From contig JAFYPY010000058.1 of assembly GCA_017547345.1 (NCBI GenBank), positions 1 through 5,471 on the forward strand: a DNA stretch of 5,471 nucleotides, given 5' to 3'. The position numbers and the translations under genes were made by a program. The DNA comes from Bacillota bacterium. GTDB lineage: Bacteria; Bacillota_A; Clostridia; Peptostreptococcales; Anaerovoracaceae. The notes below the pieces were generated by a model. That model searched no databases and was not told where the DNA came from. It saw nothing but the letters and a program-made list of their open reading frames with translations. The first letter of the stretch is position 1, and every line of letters starts with the position of its first letter. This document shows positions 1 through 5,471 of the stretch, one piece after another.

Positions 1-14
1 AAAAAGGAGACGTT

Positions 15-698
15 ATGGAAAGATTAAACGTAAATCCTACCAGAATGAATCTTACGACCTTGAAGAAGAGACTTGTAACAGCTAAAAGAGGCCATAAGCT
101 TATGAAGGATAAGAGAGACTCTCTTATGAAGGGCTTCCTTGAGCTAGCTCGTGAAAATAAGCGTTTCCGTGATGAAGTAGAAGCTCAGCTTGCTGAGGTT
201 TATGCAAACTTCTCCGTTGCTAGTGCTGCTATGAGCCAGGAAGTAATGGAAGAAGCTTTGATGTATCCTAAGCAGGGCGTAGAACTTGAAGTTGGAAACA
301 AGAATATCATGAGTGTTAATGTTCCTCGATTTGGGTATAAGACTACGGCAGAAGACCCTACGGATATTTATCCTTATGGTTTTGCATCAACTTCCGGTGA
401 ACTTGATAGTGCAGTAGATGGACTTGCAGCGGTACTCCCTGCAATGCTTGAACTGGCTGCTAAGGAAAAGGAAGCGGCAATGATCGCTGCCGAACTTGAG
501 AAGACTCGTCGTCGTGTAAATGCTTTAGAGTATGTTAAGATTCCACAGCTTGAGATGACTATAAAGTACATCATGATGAAACTTGACGAAAACGAGAGAG
601 GGAATCAGACTCGTCTCATGAAGGTCAAAGACATGATTCTACAGGAAGCAATCGAAGAAAGACGCGAACGCAGCAAGGAATGCGAAGATTGTTGCTAG
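15..698 (+). CDS. atpD: V-type ATP synthase subunit D (central rotor stalk)
   Basis: This is subunit D of a bacterial V/A-type ATPase, the central-stalk rotor subunit that pairs with subunit F and couples rotation of the A3B3 head to ion movement through the membrane ring. The 227-residue product starts with the family signature around residues 7-40 (NPTRMNLTTLKKRL, then an AKRGHKLMKDKRD stretch). This begins the first long helix (about 7-75). A short beta/loop section follows (about 80-130), and a second long helix (about 140-215) rich in Glu, Arg and Lys pairs with the first as an antiparallel coiled coil. The length is normal for the family. The start is fixed by AAGGAGA at 4-10, just before ATG 15. 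The D gene is often last in such operons, and a strong terminator follows within 60 bases, so this is probably the operon end. The protein ends in a small cysteine cluster (ECEDCC). The symbol ntpD is also used; atpD here must not be confused with the F1 beta subunit. Confidence 0.96.
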   Translation: MERLNVNPTRMNLTTLKKRLVTAKRGHKLMKDKRDSLMKGFLELARENKRFRDEVEAQLAEVYANFSVASAAMSQEVMEEALMYPKQGVELEVGNKNIMSVNVPRFGYKTTAEDPTDIYPYGFASTSGELDSAVDGLAAVLPAMLELAAKEKEAAMIAAELEKTRRRVNALEYVKIPQLEMTIKYIMMKLDENERGNQTRLMKVKDMILQEAIEERRERSKECEDCC

Positions 699-754
699 GC
701 GCTTAATGCGGATTAGCAGATTTAGGACGCGGCTGAAGCGATTTGAAATGTAAG

Positions 755-795
755 AAAACCCCGTTGGTTTGTAAACTAACGGGGTTTTGTTGTTT
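755..795. terminator. Bidirectional intrinsic terminator between converging genes
   Basis: The hairpin at 759-784 pairs CCCCGTTGGTTT with AAACTAACGGGG, giving about 12 pairs including one G-T pair, around a very short loop. On the plus strand it is followed by TTTTGTTGTTT (785-795), which serves the ATPase gene. On the minus strand the stem is followed by TTTTCTT, complementary to 752-758, which serves the merR gene. The GC-rich base and T-rich tails on both sides, in a 104-base gap between two converging stop codons, support bidirectional Rho-independent termination. The bases between the ATPase stop and the hairpin (699-754) show no gene or other signal that I can recognise. Confidence 0.92.
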
Positions 796-802
796 AGTTA
801 CC

Positions 803-1594
803 TTATGTAAGTTGTAGTTTTACGGGTACTGCGATTTGAGTAATATAATCACCGCTGTTTTCTCCGCGATTTGGAGGCCCCTCTAAAAAAATGGAACGGA
901 AAGGCCCAGTAGTTTCGATATTGTTTTCTTTAACATATTTCATCAATGCCTGGATGGCTGTATATGTTTCTTCGTACGGACCACGGTAATATATGCATAG
1001 TGCTGGTGTTTCTAAGAATTCCACACGTTCAGGGCCTTCATAATCATCTTCTACTGGAATGCAGCACATAAGATCTAGCTCATTTGCACCTTGCGTCATA
1101 CGCATAGTAAACATACGAAGCAGCATAGACATCTTTCCAGTACGGGCAGCAGCAATATATGTATCCCTTAATTTGTTTGCTGCATCTAAAACGTTTTCGC
1201 ATTTATACTGCTTGCAGTAACAAACCTGATGAGGTAGCTGTGTTCTGTGAACTGTCAGGTCTCCACGCTTAGCTGCACGCACCTGTAACATTTGAATATT
1301 TCTGTCAAGGGATGCACGCAATTCCATAAGGCGCTGAAGATGTGCATCAATGTTGTCTGTATTGTAATAATATTCAGCGACCTCTTTCAAAGTAAGTCCA
1401 AGTGCTTGAAGAGAGCGTATTGAACGTATTTGTGTCATATTGTCAGCAGAGTAATAACGGTATCCACTTCTTTCATCTTTAACAGCAGGGGTAAGAAGCC
1501 CCATATCTTCATATACGAGAATGGTTTTACGAGTTATGCCCATTATTTTAGAAACTTCTCCAATTTGAAATAATTCTTCGCCATGTTTTTTCAT
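803..1594 (-). CDS. MerR-family transcriptional regulator with GyrI-like effector domain
   Basis: This is a one-component ligand-responsive regulator of 263 residues. Residues 9-36 form the MerR helix-turn-helix (FQIGEVSKIMGITRKT, then YEDMGLLTP). RSGYRYYS at 42-49 is the wing, and a second helical pair spans about 53-76 (QIRSIRSLQALGLTLKEVAE). A dimerisation coiled coil runs about 80-110, and a GyrI/BmrR-like small-molecule domain about 114-263 carries IYYRGPYEETY at 201-211 and a terminal ITQIAVPV strand. The recognition helix reads KTILVYE where the usual MerR pattern is (R)TLRYYE. The effector domain has six cysteines (125, 127, 132, 177, 178, 200), and Gln253 sits where many relatives have Glu in TEIxxPV. 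The start is supported by AGGTGA (complement of 1601-1606) six bases before ATG. The gene is divergent from the giant surface protein and shares its promoter region, which argues that it regulates that gene and itself. The ligand is unknown. Confidence 0.95.
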   Translation of the reverse strand: MKKHGEELFQIGEVSKIMGITRKTILVYEDMGLLTPAVKDERSGYRYYSADNMTQIRSIRSLQALGLTLKEVAEYYYNTDNIDAHLQRLMELRASLDRNIQMLQVRAAKRGDLTVHRTQLPHQVCYCKQYKCENVLDAANKLRDTYIAAARTGKMSMLLRMFTMRMTQGANELDLMCCIPVEDDYEGPERVEFLETPALCIYYRGPYEETYTAIQALMKYVKENNIETTGPFRSIFLEGPPNRGENSGDYITQIAVPVKLQLT

Positions 1595-1622
1595 AATACT
1601 TCACCTAATTAAATCGATGTGA

Positions 1623-1653
1623 TTGACTCGTACCTTAAGGTACGGCTTATAAT
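1623..1653 (+). promoter_or_regulatory. MerR-type promoter with 19-bp spacer for the surface-protein gene
   Basis: The -35 is TTGACT at 1623-1628 and the -10 is a consensus TATAAT at 1648-1653, separated by exactly 19 bp. A normal sigma-70-type spacer is about 17 bp. Near-consensus boxes with a 19-20 bp spacer are characteristic of promoters that MerR-family activators switch on by distorting the DNA. The predicted start is near 1660, giving a leader of about 65 bases to ATG 1725. The promoter points away from merR and towards the giant surface protein. Confidence 0.88.
1629..1644. promoter_or_regulatory. MerR operator palindrome
   Basis: CGTACCTTAAGGTACG is a perfect 16-bp palindrome lying entirely between the -35 and -10 of the plus-strand promoter, where MerR dimers bind. 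From the probable merR start near 1651 it also lies inside the merR leader, so a bound dimer could repress merR transcription as well. The adjacent merR gene is the obvious source of its ligand. Binding is inferred from position and symmetry. Confidence 0.87.
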
Positions 1654-1657
1654 ATGA

Positions 1658-1686
1658 ATTATAGTAGGGCAAGGTCTATCTTGCAA
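1658..1686 (-). promoter_or_regulatory. Probable merR promoter, overlapping the divergent promoter
   Basis: Read on the minus strand, TTGCAA (1681-1686) is followed after exactly 17 bp by TATAAT (complement of 1658-1663). This gives a good constitutive-type promoter for merR, with a predicted start near 1651. It faces and overlaps the plus-strand promoter: each predicted start lies in or next to the other promoter's -10, so two polymerases could not occupy both at once. The -35 is only a moderate match, hence the lower confidence. Confidence 0.68.
1669..1684. repeat. Short inverted repeat in the surface-gene leader
   Basis: GCAAG at 1669-1673 is the inverse complement of CTTGC at 1680-1684, with a 6-base loop. 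It lies in the early leader of the surface-protein transcript and overlaps the spacer and -35 of the merR promoter. It could be a weak second operator half-site pair or a small RNA hairpin. With only five pairs it may also be chance. Confidence 0.3.
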
Positions 1687-1712
1687 CAAAAAAATTAAAA
1701 TGGCCGTAAATA

Positions 1713-1720
1713 GAGGTGAT
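1713..1720 (+). promoter_or_regulatory. Ribosome binding site that fixes the surface-protein start
   Basis: GAGGTGAT is a strong Shine-Dalgarno match ending four bases before ATG 1725. The same reading frame has a stop (TAA) at 1707-1709. The only other possible start, GTG at 1716, lies inside the binding site itself, so ATG 1725 is well supported. Confidence 0.9.
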
Positions 1721-1724
1721 CAGT

Positions 1725-4700
1725 ATGTTTAGAAAGATATTATCTAAACTGGCAGCATTAAGTATAACTACGAAAATTATTATAGGTATAGTTACTGTTG
1801 CAATAGTTTTTGGGCTCATTATGTTTGGGGCAACTCAGCCTATGGATGCACCCGATAAACAGGACTTACAACAGGATCAACAAGCAGACATAATGGATGC
1901 TGACGATGTCGAAAAGGATGGGATATTCAAAGAATTCTTTTCTAATATTTTTGACATTTTGACAGGCAATGATCCTACGGACAAGGCTGAAGAAGTTAGA
2001 TATATAGTTAAATTTGAAACTAACGGCGGTGGTGAAATTAAAGACCAATCCGTTGTTGCTGGCACAAACATTAGCAAGCTTCCGACGCCTAATAGAAACG
2101 GATACATATTCCTTGGATGGTACTATGACAAAGGGCTAGAAAAGGCAGTTGAAAGTGACGATGAAGTAGATAAAAATATGACTTTGTACGCGTCATATTT
2201 AGAGCAGACTCCACTAGATACGCTAGAGAGAGTTAATTTTGCTGCGGCCGAAAACGTAGGCAAAGACTTTACTATCAAAGTTATTTCCTCTGACAGTACT
2301 ATGAGTGCAAAGGATGTTGAAGGATCACTCACGGCTTTAAATTTAACAAATCCTAATGCTAAGGATTTCATTAAAGTGACAGATGTAGACGACGGCTTTG
2401 TGATTAGTGGAATAAAAGAGTCCGGAGATATGGGTATAATCGAAGGATTTGAAGAAGGTGCTACATATACAATTAAGCTTAACAGCGATGCTTTAAGTTT
2501 TGATGGCTATCCTGAGACTGCACGTGAATTCAACTTCACAACATACAAAGAGGAAGTTTTAAACTTTAAGCTTAATGATGATATTACATTCATTCCTGCA
2601 TCTGACCTTAAAAATATTACAAACAATGGGCAGAATGTAAGTACTCTTGATATCGCTTTATATACTGTACGAAACGACGGCAGCATGAGCGCTGCGGACC
2701 TTACAGAAGGAACATTTGAATATACAAAAGGCGCACTTAAAGTAGGCGAGATTGTTTCTGTATACGATGGCCTTATTCCAACAGAAAGAACTCTAGATAC
2801 TCCTGCTGACCAACTTGGTGACATCGGTTATGTTGAAATCACTGCTAAGGATGGCAATAAATATAGCTACAAGAGCGCACAGGCAGAAGATATAATCTTT
2901 ACACCTGATATGCTACCTGTACCAGAAGGCGTTGATCTTGACAAAAAGGCTTCAACTATTACAGTTGATGACAAATACTTCGACTATTCTAAAGATTTCT
3001 ACGCTAGTATGGATCTTGGTAGCCAGACAACAGTTGACGTTGGAGACTTCCTTGTATTCTACACAGGAAATCTTGAAATAACACAAGGCAAAAACGCAGC
3101 AGAACGCAAAGGTTTTGCAGAAGTTACAGGCGTAACAAAAAACGATAATGGAACAACAACAGTAAAATACAAAGAAGTAAGCTGGGATTACGTAGATTCC
3201 TCTATGGATGTTTATACTCAGGACGAAATGACTGCAGATGAACTACTTGAAGGAATTAACAAGGAAGAGGTAGAAGCAGAAATCGAACAGCAGGCCATCG
3301 ACTCTGGCTTTGTTGAAGAAGCAGCACAGTACCTTGCTTCTCTTTCCCTTGCAACAGATAACTTCTCCAAGCTTAGCGACAACATGAATCTTGAGGACTA
3401 CAAGGTTGTTCTTAAAGACGGTACACCGGTAACACCTGAGCAACTAAATCTTATGAGCGGTGGTATCAGTGCTCAGGTTGCAGATACAAAGGTGAAGGCT
3501 ACTGTAAGTAGAAAACCAAGTCACCTTGGTAATGTTTCAGGCACAGATGCAGACAAAGAAGGTATTGCAATAAGCCTTGAAGTTACAAGCGTCATAACAA
3601 TAGATTCCGCAGATGACGAAGGCGAACTTGAAATCACCGTAACAGGTAAATTTGTGGAAGAAATAGGATTCGATTATGGTGCATCTAGTGATACTGAATG
3701 GGACTGGGCTGTAATCATTCCATATATCAAAGAATGGACAGTTTCTGCGAATATTGACTTACTGAACTATACTGGCCTTGAAATCACTGCAACAATGATT
3801 ACAAAAGAGGCAGATGATGACAGCATTTTTGGTGAGGCGGCTAATATAGCAGAAGAGATAAAAGCTCTTTTAGAAAAGAATACAAATCCAGAAACAGGCG
3901 ATGACTATCATACTAAGCTTATCGAAAAATACTCTGAAATGGTGCACGCTGATTCCGACTGGATTAGAATTGTTGAAATCAATATCTTCGAATTTGATAA
4001 GCATTTACCACCTGCACTACCAATCATTCATCTTGAAGTAACTGTTGATTTTGTTATTCAGATGGATGCAAGTGTTGCCGTGGGCTTTGAATTTGAATAT
4101 CTAGAAGGCGAACGTTATGTATTTAATGTACGCATAACGGAAGGAGATATTACAAGCAACAGCGTTTCACTTAAAGAGAAAACATATGAACTGAATTTCT
4201 ACACAATGGGACGTATGGCAATTAAAGCCGGTGTAGAATTAGAATTCAAAGTAGGTCTATTCTCCACAAAACTTGCCAATATTGGTTTTGACGCGGGGGC
4301 AGGCCCATATACTAAACTTTACGGATATTTCTACTATGAACTAAAATATACTGAATCTATGGGCCGTAGCCAAAATTACAGTGGTGCGCTACTAACACAG
4401 GTTGGGGTGTATTTCCACCTAGGTCTTAATGCAGAAGCAATTGGCGGTAAGTACTCATCCTCCGTTGACCTTGTAGACGAGGAATGGTTATTATGGCAGG
4501 CAGGACGTAGGGATAACGTACTTGATTTTGCAACTGCACAGAATGACTTACCTGAAATGGTTATGAGACAGTATGTACGAAGAGTACAGCTTCCTGATAA
4601 TGTATTCAACATGCTATATCTTGACCTAATAACAGGTGATGACAAGAATGCAATCTACAATGACTGGAATGATCCTGATAGAGAAAATGATTTCCGTAAC

Positions 4701-5471
4701 GGAGAGAACTATTCAATAAAGATGACAAATGATAAGTTCTCATATGATCCAAAAACAAACGAAATCGTGGTTAGAGCAGACGAAGAAGACATTAAGATAG
4801 AAGGTGAAATGATCATCACTTGGAAACAAAAGGCAATGTCATTCAGCTCCAAGCCACTACAGAGAAGAGTAAAACTTTACTGGGATAACCTACGTGATGG
4901 CTATATGATCGTACCTTATACAAATGGAGGATCTTATGTTCCACTAATTGCAAAAGGATATGAAGAGAAAGTTACAAAGCCAGCAGACCCAACAAAATTA
5001 GGCTATATCTTCGATGGTTGGTATACAGATGAAGAGTTTACAAAACCATATACATTCCCTAAGGCGATGCCAAATAAAGATACAAACATCTATGCAAAAT
5101 GGGAAGCTGCGACAGATATTCCGTACACAGTAGAGCATTATCTAGAAAACTTCAAGTCAGGTGAATATGAACTAGTTGAAACTGAAACCTTTGAAGGAAC
5201 AACAGATACATATGTATCACCTGCAGTTAATTACTATGAAGGATATGCATCTCCAGAAGTACAGGAAGTTAAAGTAGAGGCTGATGGTAGCAGCGTTCTA
5301 CGCTACTATTACAAGCTTCACCGCAGCAGTGTAACATTCGAATCTGGTTTAGATGGTAAGGAGGATTCAACATTCACACTTAAGTATGGTGCGAGAATCT
5401 CTGCTCCAAAGATGTCTGCAAAAGGTTATGAATTCAAAGGATGGACAATTGATGGAACAACAGTTGTTATC
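1725..5471 (+). CDS. Giant surface/secreted protein with InlB B-type repeats, 3' end outside window
   Basis: An uninterrupted frame of 1249 codons runs off the right edge. Residues 1-17 are basic (R3, K4, K8, K17), and about 18-35 form one hydrophobic segment without a clear signal-peptidase site, so it may be a signal peptide or a membrane anchor. Residues 36-92 are an acidic Gln/Asp-rich linker. An InlB B-type (Listeria-Bacteroides) repeat lies at 93-158. Residues about 165-275 and 276-400 look like beta-sandwich modules. Residues about 496-560 look helical, and about 600-1060 are beta-rich with regularly spaced aromatics and glycines. Then come a second InlB-type repeat (1063-1126), a MucBP-like module (1132-1197) and the start of a third repeat (1203 onward). 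I find no cysteine anywhere, as is common in exported Gram-positive proteins. InlB repeats usually mark extracellular, cell-wall-linked proteins, but the function is not known. Any LPXTG, SLH or other anchor would be downstream. Expression is probably induced by the divergent MerR protein. Confidence 0.93.
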   Translation, partial: MFRKILSKLAALSITTKIIIGIVTVAIVFGLIMFGATQPMDAPDKQDLQQDQQADIMDADDVEKDGIFKEFFSNIFDILTGNDPTDKAEEVRYIVKFETNGGGEIKDQSVVAGTNISKLPTPNRNGYIFLGWYYDKGLEKAVESDDEVDKNMTLYASYLEQTPLDTLERVNFAAAENVGKDFTIKVISSDSTMSAKDVEGSLTALNLTNPNAKDFIKVTDVDDGFVISGIKESGDMGIIEGFEEGATYTIKLNSDALSFDGYPETAREFNFTTYKEEVLNFKLNDDITFIPASDLKNITNNGQNVSTLDIALYTVRNDGSMSAADLTEGTFEYTKGALKVGEIVSVYDGLIPTERTLDTPADQLGDIGYVEITAKDGNKYSYKSAQAEDIIFTPDMLPVPEGVDLDKKASTITVDDKYFDYSKDFYASMDLGSQTTVDVGDFLVFYTGNLEITQGKNAAERKGFAEVTGVTKNDNGTTTVKYKEVSWDYVDSSMDVYTQDEMTADELLEGINKEEVEAEIEQQAIDSGFVEEAAQYLASLSLATDNFSKLSDNMNLEDYKVVLKDGTPVTPEQLNLMSGGISAQVADTKVKATVSRKPSHLGNVSGTDADKEGIAISLEVTSVITIDSADDEGELEITVTGKFVEEIGFDYGASSDTEWDWAVIIPYIKEWTVSANIDLLNYTGLEITATMITKEADDDSIFGEAANIAEEIKALLEKNTNPETGDDYHTKLIEKYSEMVHADSDWIRIVEINIFEFDKHLPPALPIIHLEVTVDFVIQMDASVAVGFEFEYLEGERYVFNVRITEGDITSNSVSLKEKTYELNFYTMGRMAIKAGVELEFKVGLFSTKLANIGFDAGAGPYTKLYGYFYYELKYTESMGRSQNYSGALLTQVGVYFHLGLNAEAIGGKYSSSVDLVDEEWLLWQAGRRDNVLDFATAQNDLPEMVMRQYVRRVQLPDNVFNMLYLDLITGDDKNAIYNDWNDPDRENDFRNGENYSIKMTNDKFSYDPKTNEIVVRADEEDIKIEGEMIITWKQKAMSFSSKPLQRRVKLYWDNLRDGYMIVPYTNGGSYVPLIAKGYEEKVTKPADPTKLGYIFDGWYTDEEFTKPYTFPKAMPNKDTNIYAKWEAATDIPYTVEHYLENFKSGEYELVETETFEGTTDTYVSPAVNYYEGYASPEVQEVKVEADGSSVLRYYYKLHRSSVTFESGLDGKEDSTFTLKYGARISAPKMSAKGYEFKGWTIDGTTVVI
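1776..1829 (+). other. N-terminal membrane segment of the surface protein
   Basis: Residues 18-35 are almost entirely Ile, Val, Leu, Phe, Met and Gly, preceded by Lys17 and other basic residues and followed by an acidic linker. This is the charge pattern of a Sec signal with the rest of the protein outside. No small-x-small cleavage motif stands out, so the segment may stay as an anchor. Confidence 0.8.
2001..2198 (+). repeat. InlB B-type (Listeria-Bacteroides) repeat 1
   Basis: Residues 93-158 follow the family pattern closely: VKFETNGGG, then a glycine turn (VAGTNISKLPTP), then NGYIFLGWYYD, and a closing MTLYASY strand. It is a small beta-grasp-like module common in large Gram-positive surface proteins. 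It stands alone directly after the membrane linker, whereas such repeats usually occur in tandem. Confidence 0.88.
4911..5102 (+). repeat. InlB B-type repeat 2
   Basis: Residues 1063-1126 contain TNGGS, then a degenerate middle, then the diagnostic KLGYIFDGWYTDEEFTKPY and a closing NIYAKWE. The second half is close to canonical. The opening strand (VPYTNGGSYVPLIAKGYEE) departs from the usual VTFNTNGG form. It begins the C-terminal run of repeat modules. Confidence 0.88.
5118..5315 (+). repeat. MucBP-like module
   Basis: Residues 1132-1197 show the pattern YTVEHYLEN, ELVETETFEGTT, a YYEGY turn and the closing VLRYYYK strand. This matches the MucBP-like modules that often alternate with InlB B-type repeats in clostridial surface proteins. 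Mucin binding is known for some members of the broader family and should not be assumed here. Confidence 0.72.
5331..5471 (+). repeat. Partial InlB B-type repeat 3, cut by the window edge
   Basis: Residues 1203-1249 read VTFESGLDGKEDS, then a YGARISAPKMSAKGYEFKGW core and IDGTTVVI. The GYEFKGW core fits the family, while the first strand has SGLDG in place of TNGG. The closing strand is beyond the window, so more modules probably follow. Confidence 0.75.

Noticed and set aside
374..574. 66-codon minus-strand frame inside the ATPase subunit D gene
   Set aside because: It is antisense to a well-conserved gene, and its Ser/Ala-rich product looks like a reverse-frame artefact.
1716..1718. GTG as an alternative start for the surface protein
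   Set aside because: It lies inside the Shine-Dalgarno sequence and has no binding site of its own.
1595..1724. Riboswitch, small RNA or attachment site in the divergent gap
   Set aside because: The 130 bases are accounted for by two promoters, the operator and two ribosome binding sites. The leader is only about 65 bases, with one weak 5-bp hairpin.
3885..3899. NPETG at residues 721-725 as a sortase-type sorting signal
   Set aside because: It is internal, followed by acidic and polar residues, with no hydrophobic segment or basic tail. A real sorting signal would be at the unseen C-terminus.
1866..4645. Several open frames of 60-105 codons on the minus strand within the surface-protein gene
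   Set aside because: They lie opposite a continuous 1249-codon frame with strong start signals and recognisable domains. Their products are low-complexity, Ser/Leu/Val-rich shadows with no recognisable motif, and one pair overlaps itself in two frames.
1..5471. CRISPR array, tRNA or rRNA genes, insertion sequence, phage or toxin-antitoxin genes
   Set aside because: I saw no regularly spaced direct repeats, no structural RNA, and no transposase, integrase or toxin-like product in any frame.

Overview
The window looks like chromosomal DNA of an AT-rich anaerobic Firmicute, most likely class Clostridia and possibly Lachnospiraceae. This is inferred from a bacterial V-type ATPase gene, a MerR regulator with a GyrI-like effector domain, a very large exported protein with Listeria-Bacteroides (InlB B-type) repeats, and strong Shine-Dalgarno sites. 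The taxonomy is inference; no marker gene settles it.

Layout. (1) 15-698, plus strand: V-type ATP synthase subunit D, probably the last gene of an ATPase operon that begins before the window. (2) 755-795: a strong hairpin with T-rich tails on both strands, shared as terminator by the converging genes on either side. (3) 803-1594, minus strand: MerR-family regulator with a C-terminal ligand-binding domain unusually rich in cysteine. (4) 1595-1724: a compact divergent control region. It holds a plus-strand promoter with a 19-bp spacer filled by a perfect 16-bp palindrome, which is the hallmark of a MerR-activated promoter. A minus-strand promoter for merR lies face to face with it and overlaps it. 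(5) 1725 to the window end, plus strand: the first 1249 codons of a giant cysteine-free surface or secreted protein, open at the right edge.

How the parts work together. The sequence supports a two-gene module in which the MerR protein binds the palindrome, limits its own transcription and, on binding an unknown ligand, switches on the divergent giant surface protein. MerR/GyrI regulators usually control efflux pumps or transporters, so an envelope-protein target is the most notable feature here. The ATPase gene is insulated from the module by the terminator and is probably unrelated. The surface protein has an N-terminal membrane segment, one InlB-type repeat, about 900 residues of mostly beta-rich sequence that I do not recognise, then a second InlB-type repeat, a MucBP-like module and the start of a third repeat. 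Its anchor and any genes co-transcribed after it lie outside the window.
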